Below, in pieces: positions 35,877 through 42,576 of a stretch of 64,000 bases of DNA. The notes below the pieces were generated by a model. The model was not told the origin of the DNA, made no database searches, and worked only from the letters and a program-made list of their open reading frames with translations. The stretch lies in the NCBI RefSeq assembly GCF_014596525.1, contig NZ_MSJP01000053.1, positions 174,626 to 238,625 on the forward strand, given 5' to 3'. The position numbers and the translations under genes are program-made. Source of the stretch: Streptomyces sp. CBMA291 (GTDB lineage: Bacteria; Actinomycetota; Actinomycetes; Streptomycetales; Streptomycetaceae). How positions within the stretch are numbered: the stretch's first letter is position 1; each line of letters starts with the position of its first letter.

Positions 35877-36290
35877 TCAAGCGGGGGTGGGCTCGTCGAG
35901 GACCGCGATGCCGTCCAGCTCGATTCTGGCCCGGTCGTCGCGGAGGCGCACGACGCCGATCACAGCCGTGGCCGGGTGGTCGCGTCCGGCCAACCTGGCC
36001 CAGATCTCGCCCAGTTCGTCGGCTTCGTCCTGGTACGTGTCGACGTCGGTGGTGTAGACGGTGAGGCGGGCGAGGTCGGCGGGGGTGCCTCCGGCGTGCC
36101 GGAGCACGGTGAGGAGGTTGCCGAGGGCGGTGGCGAACTGCTCGGTGAGGGAGTCGCCCACGATCTTGCCGTCCGGGCCGTGCGCGGCCTGCCCGGCGAG
36201 GAAGACGAGCCGGGTACCGGTCGCGGTGACGGCATGCGAGGAGCCGGTGGGCGGGGCGAGTTCGGCGGGGTTGTGCCGGTACAGGCTCAT
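35877..36290 (-). CDS. RidA/YjgF-family enamine/imine deaminase
   Basis: This 137-residue protein has the RidA fold (TRLVFLAGQAAHGPDGKIVG, ATALGNLLTVLRHAGGTPADLARLTVYTTD). The RidA catalytic Arg region appears as VIGVVRLRDDRARIELDGIAVL. It is predicted to be a cytoplasmic trimer that hydrolyses enamines or imines. The start overlaps the acyl-CoA dehydrogenase stop by 4 nt (ATGA), and CAGGAGGAG is upstream. This coupling places it in the aryl-CoA cluster, where the predicted 2-aminobenzoyl-CoA product is itself an enamine. A pathway-specific role is inferred. Confidence 0.85.
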   Translation of the reverse strand: MSLYRHNPAELAPPTGSSHAVTATGTRLVFLAGQAAHGPDGKIVGDSLTEQFATALGNLLTVLRHAGGTPADLARLTVYTTDVDTYQDEADELGEIWARLAGRDHPATAVIGVVRLRDDRARIELDGIAVLDEPTPA

Positions 36291-37723
36291 GGCGACGGCT
36301 CCTCCTGACGTCGTTGGGGCGCGGACGGCCGGGACCCGGCGCCCGGCAGGGGGCCGACGGGTGCGGGGGCGGTGCTTGCCGTTACGCCTGTGGCGGGGGC
36401 AGGGCCTGCCGATACGTCCGTGACGGGGGCGGGGGCGGTGCTTGCCGATACGCCTGTGGCGGGTGCGGGGCCGGTGGATACGGTCCCGGGGCTGACGACT
36501 TCGTCCCCGGCCCTGGCCCCAGACCCAGACCCGGCTCCGCCCACGGCCTCAGCCACTTCCCCTCCCCCTCCCCCGGCTCCGGCGGGGGCGGGCCCGACAG
36601 GTGCTCGCCGCGTCCCGTACAGCTCCCTCGCGATGATCGTGCGCTGGACCTCGGTGGCGCCCTCGTAGATCCGGGGGGCGCGGACCTCCCGGTAGAGGTG
36701 TTCGAGGAGGTGGCCGCGTTGCAGGGCGCGGGCGCCGTGCAGTTGGACGGCGGCGTCGACTACGTACTGGGCGGTCTCGGTGGCGAGGAGTTTGGCCATG
36801 GCGGAGCGCCGGGGGACGTCGGGGTCGCCCTCGTCGTACGCGGTGGCCGCCGCGTACACCAGGAGACGGGCCGCCTCCGTGCGGGTGGCCATCTCGGCGA
36901 CCTGGTGGGCGACGGACTGGAGGTCGGCGAGGACGCCGCCGAAGGCGGGGCGGGTCGCGGTGTGGGCGAGGGTCGCGTCGAGCGCCGCCTGGGCCATGCC
37001 GACGGCGAAGGCGCCGACGCTGGGGCGGAAGAGGTCGAGGGTGCGCATGGCGACCCGGAACCCCCGGTCGGGCACGCCGAGCAGGTCCCCGGGGCCGACG
37101 GGCACCCCGTCGAAGGTGAGGGTGCCGAGGGCGTGCGGGGCGAGCATGTCGAGGGGTTCCCCGCCGAGCCCCGGCCGGTCGGCGGGGACCAGGAAGGCGG
37201 TGACGCCCCGGGCGCCCGCGCCCCGGGTGGTGCGGGCGAAGACGGTGGCGACATCGGCCTCGGGCGCGTTGGAGATCCACCGCTTCTCGCCGTGCAGGCG
37301 CCAGCCGCCGCGCCCGTCGGGGACGGCGTCGAGGGCGAGGGCGGCGGCGTCGGAGCCCGCGCCGGGTTCGGAGAGCGCGAAGGCGGTGACGGTCCGGCCC
37401 GAGGTGATCCCGGGGAGCCAGCGGGCCCGCTGGGCTGGGGTGCCGAAGGCGGCGACGGGGTGTCCGCCGAGGCCCTGGAGGGCGAGGGCGGTCTCGGCTT
37501 CGGTGCAGACGCGGGCGAGGGTCTCGCGGAGGAGGCAGAGGTCGAGGGCGCCGGAGCCGAAGAGCCGGGCGAGCAGGCCGAGGTCGCCGAGGGCGGCGAC
37601 GAGGGGGCGGTTGACCCGGCCCGGCTCGCCCCGCTCGGCGAGCGGAGCGAGGCGGGTGGCGGCGAGGTCGCGCAGCTCCGCACACCAGGTGGTCTGTTCC
37701 GGATCGAGCGAGAATGCGGGCAT
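36287..37723 (-). CDS. Acyl-CoA dehydrogenase with repetitive C-terminal tail
   Basis: This 478-residue FAD enzyme has the ACAD motifs FALSEPGAGSDAAAL and ALQGLGGHPVAAFG, the helical flavin region RTEAARLLVYAAA, and YEGATEVQRTIIARELYG containing the likely catalytic-base Glu. The last about 90 residues are a low-complexity Pro/Ala/Thr/Ser tail built on a 22-residue tandem repeat (units starting TGVSASTAPAP), absent from ordinary ACADs. The ATG at 37723 has GGAGAG upstream. It is divergent from the aryl-CoA ligase and overlaps ridA. In this cluster it should oxidise a ring-reduced alicyclic acyl-CoA. Confidence 0.85.
   Translation of the reverse strand: MPAFSLDPEQTTWCAELRDLAATRLAPLAERGEPGRVNRPLVAALGDLGLLARLFGSGALDLCLLRETLARVCTEAETALALQGLGGHPVAAFGTPAQRARWLPGITSGRTVTAFALSEPGAGSDAAALALDAVPDGRGGWRLHGEKRWISNAPEADVATVFARTTRGAGARGVTAFLVPADRPGLGGEPLDMLAPHALGTLTFDGVPVGPGDLLGVPDRGFRVAMRTLDLFRPSVGAFAVGMAQAALDATLAHTATRPAFGGVLADLQSVAHQVAEMATRTEAARLLVYAAATAYDEGDPDVPRRSAMAKLLATETAQYVVDAAVQLHGARALQRGHLLEHLYREVRAPRIYEGATEVQRTIIARELYGTRRAPVGPAPAGAGGGGGEVAEAVGGAGSGSGARAGDEVVSPGTVSTGPAPATGVSASTAPAPVTDVSAGPAPATGVTASTAPAPVGPLPGAGSRPSAPQRRQEEPSP
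36371..36502. repeat. 66-bp tandem repeat within the acyl-CoA dehydrogenase tail
   Basis: Two copies with a 66-nt period begin at 36371 and 36437 (GGTGCTTGCC), encoding a 22-residue Ala/Pro/Thr/Ser/Val repeat. The copies are nearly identical, showing recent duplication. Confidence 0.75.
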
Positions 37724-37854
37724 GCGGGCCCTCTCCGACACCTTGGGGCGTCTTCGTCCCTGTCCGCCGCCGGTCCACCGCCTGGGCCGGGGCGCTCCCG
37801 GAAGGCCGTCGCCGGGCACCGGGCGGTGCCGTGGTCCGGGCCTCCCCCGGCAGT

Positions 37855-37896
37855 CGTATCGCGAACCGTTGACTGCCGTCACCGACACGATACGCT
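37855..37896 (+). promoter_or_regulatory. Divergent promoter with CGTATCG/CGATACG inverted repeat
   Basis: TTGACT (37869-37874) and TACGCT (37891-37896), 16 nt apart, form a candidate promoter toward the ligase. Perfect 7-bp arms CGTATCG (37855-37861) and CGATACG (37888-37894) bracket the -35 and overlap the -10. The layout suits a repressor such as the nearby PaaX protein. Inferred. Confidence 0.45.
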
Positions 37897-37939
37897 CGTG
37901 GAGCGATGTGCGACCCCACCACGACAGGGGGACGGACTC

Positions 37940-39562
37940 TTGGAGCTGACACCCTCGGCCCACCTCGACACCTTCGCACGCGACCGGCTGCCGCCGCCCG
38001 CGCAGTGGCCGCGCCTCCTCTTCGACCTCCCGGAACTCGCGTACCCCGATCGGCTCAACTGCGGGGAGGAACTCCTCGACCGCACGGTGGAGCGGTTCGG
38101 CGCCGACCGGCCCGCCTTCCTCGACGGCGAGGGCGGTGTGTGGAGCTACGGGCTGCTCCGGGAGCGGGTCGACCGCATCGCCCATGTCCTCACCTCCGAC
38201 CTGCGGGTCCTGCCCGGCAACCGGGTCCTGCTGCGCGGCCCCACCACCCCCTGGCTGGCCGCCTGCTGGCTCGCCGTGATGAAGGCGGGCGCCATCGCCG
38301 TGACCGTCCTCGCCCAGCAGCGCGCCCCCGAACTCGCCGTCATGGCCGAGGCCGCCCGCTGCACCCACGCCCTCTGCGCCGCCGCCACCCTCGACGAACT
38401 CCTCGAAGCGCGCGTCCCGGGCCTCCGCGTCACCCCGTTCGGCGGCGAGGGCCCTGACGATCTGCTCGCCCTCGCCGCCCGGCACCCCGGCCGCTACACC
38501 GCCGTGCCGACCGCCGCCGACGACGTGGCCCTCATCGCCTTCACCTCCGGCACCACCGGCCGTCCCAAGGGCTGTGTCCACTTCCACCGGGACGTCCTGG
38601 CCGTCGCCGACACCTTCTCCGCGCATGTCCTGCGCCCGCTGCCGGACGACGTCTTCGCCGGTTCGCCGCCACTCGCCTTCACCTTCGGCCTCGGCGGGCT
38701 CGTCGTCTTCCCCCTGCGGGCCGGGGCCAGCACGGTCCTGCTCGAACAGGCGGGACCGAAACAGCTGCTCGCGGCGGTCGAGCGGCACCGGATATCGGTA
38801 CTGTTCACCGCCCCCACCGCCTATCGGGTGATGCTCGACGAGCTGGCCCAGGGAACCGCCCCCGAACTCGGCTCGCTGCGCCGCTGCGTCTCCGCCGGGG
38901 AGAACCTTCCCGAGGCCACCTGGCAGGCCTGGTACGCGCGCACCGGACTCCGGCTCATCAACGGCATCGGCGCCACGGAACTCCTGCACATCTTCCTCTC
39001 GGCCGCCGACGGGGACATCCGCCCCGGCACCACCGGCCGTCCGGTGCCCGGCTGGCGGGCCAGGATCGTCGACCGCGCGGGCCGGGAGGTCCCCGACGGC
39101 GAGGAGGGGCTGCTCGCCGTGCGCGGCCCGGTGGGCTGCCGCTATCTGGCCGACCCCCGCCAGACGGAGTACGTACGGGACGGCTGGAACGTCACGGGAG
39201 ACACCTGCGTCCGCGAGCCCGACGGCTACTTCCGGTATGTCTCACGGGCCGACGACATGATCATCTCCGCCGGGTTCAACATCGCGGGACCCCAGGTGGA
39301 GGAGGTCCTCCTCACCCACCCCGACGTGGTGGAGACCGCCGTCGTGGGCCGCCCCGACGCACTGCGCGGACAGATCGTCGTGGCCTACACGGTGGTACGG
39401 GAGGGCGTCGCGCGCGACGCGGGCACGGCCGCCGCGCTCCGGGCCTTCGTCCGCGCCCGGCTGGCCCCGTACAAGTCCCCCCGCGAGATCGTCTTCCTGG
39501 ACGCCCTGCCCCGCACGGCCACGGGCAAGATCCAGCGCTTCCGACTGCGCGGGGCGACGTGA
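37940..39562 (+). CDS. Aryl-CoA ligase, 2-aminobenzoate/benzoate-CoA ligase family
   Basis: This 540-residue acyl-adenylating enzyme has the P-loop FTSGTTGRPKG, A5-like NGIGATELLH, A7-A8 region NVTGDTCVREPDGYFRYVSRADDMI and the C-terminal catalytic Lys in PRTATGKIQRFRLR. The N-terminus (TPSAHLDTFARDRLPPP) and ISAGFNIAGPQVEEVLL resemble the benzoate/2-aminobenzoate-CoA ligase group. It is predicted to activate anthranilate or a related aryl acid with ATP and CoA. TTG at 37940 is chosen from the family N-terminus with GGGGGAC upstream; GTG 37895 in frame is an alternative. It is divergent from the acyl-CoA dehydrogenase. Confidence 0.8.
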   Translation: MELTPSAHLDTFARDRLPPPAQWPRLLFDLPELAYPDRLNCGEELLDRTVERFGADRPAFLDGEGGVWSYGLLRERVDRIAHVLTSDLRVLPGNRVLLRGPTTPWLAACWLAVMKAGAIAVTVLAQQRAPELAVMAEAARCTHALCAAATLDELLEARVPGLRVTPFGGEGPDDLLALAARHPGRYTAVPTAADDVALIAFTSGTTGRPKGCVHFHRDVLAVADTFSAHVLRPLPDDVFAGSPPLAFTFGLGGLVVFPLRAGASTVLLEQAGPKQLLAAVERHRISVLFTAPTAYRVMLDELAQGTAPELGSLRRCVSAGENLPEATWQAWYARTGLRLINGIGATELLHIFLSAADGDIRPGTTGRPVPGWRARIVDRAGREVPDGEEGLLAVRGPVGCRYLADPRQTEYVRDGWNVTGDTCVREPDGYFRYVSRADDMIISAGFNIAGPQVEEVLLTHPDVVETAVVGRPDALRGQIVVAYTVVREGVARDAGTAAALRAFVRARLAPYKSPREIVFLDALPRTATGKIQRFRLRGAT

Positions 39563-39885
39563 GGGGACGGGGGGCGGGTTCGGGGACGGCGTACGGAGAC
39601 GGGGACGGAGACGGGTACAGGCACAGGCAGAGGCAGAGGCACAGGTAGAGCTACGGCGTAAGGGGACGTACGGGGCCCCGAAGGCGGCGCCAGAGGCGGC
39701 CGTCGGTGGCGCGGACCTGGGTCGCGTGGCCGAAACCGCCCCACTCGCGGGACCCCGGCCGAGAGCGGGCGGGGACCGCTCCTCCCCCGCTCCCACCCCC
39801 CGAAACCATGCCTGACCGGCACGTTCCGCACCCCCGGCCCCTCTCTGCCGGGCGCGGCGCCCCGGGCACCCCCTAAAGTGATCGC
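39563..39885. other. Spacer before paaX-like gene with hexanucleotide repeats
   Basis: No gene is supported. From about 39595 to 39652 the sequence is a run of purine-rich hexamers (GACGGG/GACGGA, then CAGGCA/GAGGCA repeated 4-5 times). The remainder is GC-rich and ends with a TAAAGT -10 box at 39874-39879, 6 nt before the paaX-like GTG, implying a leaderless message. Confidence 0.6.
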
Positions 39886-40713
39886 GTGGCCGAGCAGCAC
39901 ACCCCCCGATCCCTGATCGTCTCCTTCTACGGCGCCTACGGCCGTACCCCCGACGGCTCCCCCCTGCCGGTGGCCGCCCTCATCCGGCTGCTCGGCGCCC
40001 TCGGGGTGGACGCGCCCTCGGTGCGTTCCTCGGTGTCCCGGCTGAAGCGGCGCGGGCTGCTGCTGCCGGGCCGGACGGCGGGCGGGGCCGCCGGGTACGC
40101 CCTCTCGGAGGACGCCCGCAGGCTCCTGGACGACGGCGACCTGCGCATCTACGCCCGTACCGAACCCGAACTCGCCGACGGCTGGGTCCTCGCCGTCTTC
40201 TCGGTCCCCGAGGCCGAGCGGCACAAGCGGCACCTGCTGCGCTCCCGGCTCGGCCGGCTCGGTTTCGGCTCGGCGGCGCCCGGCGTCTGGATCGCCCCCG
40301 CGCGCCTGTACGAGGAGACCCGCAACGCCCTGGAGCGGCTCGAACTCTCCCCGTACGTGGACCTCTTCCGGGGCGACCACCTGGGGTACGCGGCGACGAC
40401 CGAGGCGGTGGCCCGCTGGTGGGACCTGTCCGCCATCGCCGGACTGCACGAGGAGTTCCTCGCGGTGCACGAGCCGGTGCTGCGGTCCTGGCGGACGGCC
40501 CCTGCGGGGCCCGAGGACGCCTACCGGGACCATCTGCTCGCCCTCGACTCCTGGCGCCGCCTGCCGTACGCCGATCCGGTCCTCCCGGCGGAACTCCTCC
40601 CGGCCGACTGGCCCGGCCGCCGCTCGGCGGAGGTCTTCACCGCCCTGCACGAACTGCTGAGGGAGCGGGGCGCGGAGTACGTACGCCCGTTCCTGGCCGG
40701 GGACACGGCCTGA
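39886..40713 (+). CDS. PaaX-family transcriptional repressor
   Basis: This 275-residue protein has an N-terminal winged-helix (about 8-80; SVRSSVSRLKRRGLLLP), a Cas2-like central domain (WVLAVFSVPEAERHKRHLLRSRLGRLGFG) and the PaaX C-terminal domain (LALDSWRRLPYADPVLPAELLP). PaaX repressors respond to aryl-CoA thioesters such as phenylacetyl-CoA, so control of the adjacent ligase and cluster by its aryl-CoA product is inferred. The GTG at 39886 is 6 nt from a TAAAGT -10, so translation is probably leaderless. The gene follows the ligase on the same strand and is convergent with the SDR gene. Confidence 0.88.
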   Translation: MAEQHTPRSLIVSFYGAYGRTPDGSPLPVAALIRLLGALGVDAPSVRSSVSRLKRRGLLLPGRTAGGAAGYALSEDARRLLDDGDLRIYARTEPELADGWVLAVFSVPEAERHKRHLLRSRLGRLGFGSAAPGVWIAPARLYEETRNALERLELSPYVDLFRGDHLGYAATTEAVARWWDLSAIAGLHEEFLAVHEPVLRSWRTAPAGPEDAYRDHLLALDSWRRLPYADPVLPAELLPADWPGRRSAEVFTALHELLRERGAEYVRPFLAGDTA

Positions 40714-40827
40714 GGGCCGTCGCGTACGGAGGAGGCCCCGGGTCCGGGATTCCGACGGGGTGCGTTCCGTCCCACCGGGCGATGATGACGTGCATGGGGC
40801 CTCCCTGCTGCGCGAGCCCGCTGCGCA

Positions 40828-41595
40828 TCAGAGTTGCGAACCGCCCGTGGCGTCGATGACCTGTCCCGTTACCCAGCGGGCGTCGTCCGAGGCCAGGAAG
40901 GCGACGATGTCGGCCACGTCCTCCGGGCGGCCCACCCGGCCGAGCGCCGAGAGCTGCGAGGCGGACTGCTCGGCGCCTTCGTTGCCGCGGAGCCAGGAGG
41001 CGTTCATGTCGGTGTCGATGATGCCGGGCGCCACCGAGTTGACGGTGATGCCGCGGTCGCCGAGGGCCTTGGCGAGCGTGAGGCTGAAGGTGTCGATGGC
41101 ACCCTTGGTCATGCCGTAGGCGATGATGTCGGTCAGGGCGATGCGCGTCGCCCCGGACGAGACGTTGACGATCCGGCCGCCGTCCCGGAGTCGCTTGAGC
41201 CCCTGCTGCACCAGGAAGAACGGGGCCCGCACGTTGACGGCGAACATCTCGTCGAAGGACTCGGGGGTGGTCTCCTCGATGTGGCCGCGGGACGTGATGC
41301 CGGCGTTGTTCACCAGGATGTCGAGGTCGGCGCTGTCGCCGTGCTCCATCACCTGACGGTCGAACTCGGCCCACAGGCTCTCCACGCCGCCGTCCGCGCC
41401 CAGTTCGGCCCGGATGGCGAAGGCCGTGCCGCCCGCCGCCCGGATCGCGCCCACGGTCTCTTCGGCGGCGGCGGCGTTGTGCCCGTAGTGCACGGCCACG
41501 AGGGCGCCCTCCCTGCCGAGCCGCTCGGCGGTCGCCCGCCCGATGCCCCGGCTGCCACCCGTCACAAGAGCCGTCTTGCCCGTGAGCGAACCCAT
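40828..41595 (-). CDS. Short-chain dehydrogenase/reductase
   Basis: This 255-residue classical SDR has the NAD(P) motif [12 protein letters not shown], the catalytic Ser in VNVSSGATR and Y-x3-K in YGMTKG, ending [16 protein letters not shown]. Substrate unknown; the FabG-like C-terminus suggests a keto- or hydroxy-group reductase. The ATG at 41595 ([10 protein letters not shown]) has GATGGGGA upstream. It is divergent from a TetR gene across an 83-nt shared promoter carrying an inverted repeat, the classic layout of a TetR regulator controlling its neighbour. The pair interrupts the aryl-CoA cluster and may be an independent insertion. Confidence 0.88.
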   Translation of the reverse strand: MGSLTGKTALVTGGSRGIGRATAERLGREGALVAVHYGHNAAAAEETVGAIRAAGGTAFAIRAELGADGGVESLWAEFDRQVMEHGDSADLDILVNNAGITSRGHIEETTPESFDEMFAVNVRAPFFLVQQGLKRLRDGGRIVNVSSGATRIALTDIIAYGMTKGAIDTFSLTLAKALGDRGITVNSVAPGIIDTDMNASWLRGNEGAEQSASQLSALGRVGRPEDVADIVAFLASDDARWVTGQVIDATGGSQL

Positions 41596-41626
41596 GGTGT
41601 CCCCATCCCTAGATCTGTAGTGATGA

Positions 41627-41657
41627 CTATGGAAAGCAGAGTACACGGAATCCATAG
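41627..41657. promoter_or_regulatory. Inverted repeat CTATGGA-N17-TCCATAG in SDR/TetR promoter
   Basis: Perfect 7-bp arms at 41627-41633 and 41651-41657 lie between the divergent starts. A -10-like TAAAAT follows toward the TetR gene, and GCGATCGC overlaps the right arm. This is a likely TetR operator. Confidence 0.55.
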
Positions 41658-41678
41658 CGATCGCTGTAAAATTCAGGC

Positions 41679-42290
41679 ATGACAGTGACGAAGCGTGGGC
41701 GCCCGCGAAATTTCGACCGCGACGTGGCCCTCGCGCAGGCCACACGGCTCTTCTGGGAGCACGGCTACGAGGGCACGTCCATCGCCGACCTGACCCGGGC
41801 CATGGGGATCTCGCCACCCAGCCTGTACGCGGCCTTCAGCGACAAGCGGACCCTCTTCACGGAGGTCGTCGACCACTACGGCGGCACCTTCGGCGCCTTC
41901 ATGGGCAGGGCCCTCGACGGAGAGAGCGACGTCCGCGCGGGGTTCGGCAGGATGCTGCGCGAGGCCGCCGTGTCGTACACCGATCCACTGCATCCGGCCG
42001 GCTGCCTGGTCATCACGGCGGCGACGAACTGCTCGACGCAGACGGCCGATGTCGAGCGGGACCTGCGGGAACGGAGGGTTTCGAACGTCCGCGACTTCGA
42101 GAGGCGGCTGACCGAGGCCAAGACGGCAGGGACGCTGCCCGAAGGCGTCGAACCACGCGACCTGGCGGTCTACTTCGCGGCCGTGGTCCAAGGCATGTCC
42201 CAGCAGGCACGGGACGGGGCGAGCGCGGCGGAACTGGGGCGGGTGGCCGAGCTGGCCATGGCCGCGTGGCCCGCGCGAAGGGAGGGGTGA
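41679..42290 (+). CDS. TetR/AcrR-family regulator
   Basis: This 203-residue protein has an N-terminal helix-turn-helix (about 10-55; FWEHGYEGTSIADLTRAMGISPPSLYAAF) and a ligand-binding C-terminal domain of the TetR_C_16/YcdC type (GCLVITAATNCS, ARDGASAAELGRVAELAMAAW). It is cytoplasmic. The divergent SDR gene and intervening inverted repeat indicate local control of the SDR. The ATG at 41679 has a weak Shine-Dalgarno (TCAGG). The 42291-42576 spacer that follows is GC-rich with several CCGG inverted repeats and no gene. Confidence 0.88.
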   Translation: MTVTKRGRPRNFDRDVALAQATRLFWEHGYEGTSIADLTRAMGISPPSLYAAFSDKRTLFTEVVDHYGGTFGAFMGRALDGESDVRAGFGRMLREAAVSYTDPLHPAGCLVITAATNCSTQTADVERDLRERRVSNVRDFERRLTEAKTAGTLPEGVEPRDLAVYFAAVVQGMSQQARDGASAAELGRVAELAMAAWPARREG

Positions 42291-42576
42291 GCACGGCTTC
42301 CCGGTCCGCCGTTCGACGTCCGCCCTCGCACAGGCGGACCCGGTGATCACCCGTCCGGGCACTCCCGGACGGCGGTACGGCCTTCGCGCGATCCCGAACC
42401 CGGCCGGGGGAACAGGGTCACTCCCCTCGTCGGTACGGGCGTACCGACCGGCGCACCGGGGGTGCATCGGTCCGCGCCCGCACGCCCCGGGCGGGGCGTC
42501 GGAGCGGGCCGTTCCGGACGGTCCGGGGCCGGATCGGTCTCCGGGACCGGGGTGATCGTCCGGAACCGGGTCCGGT

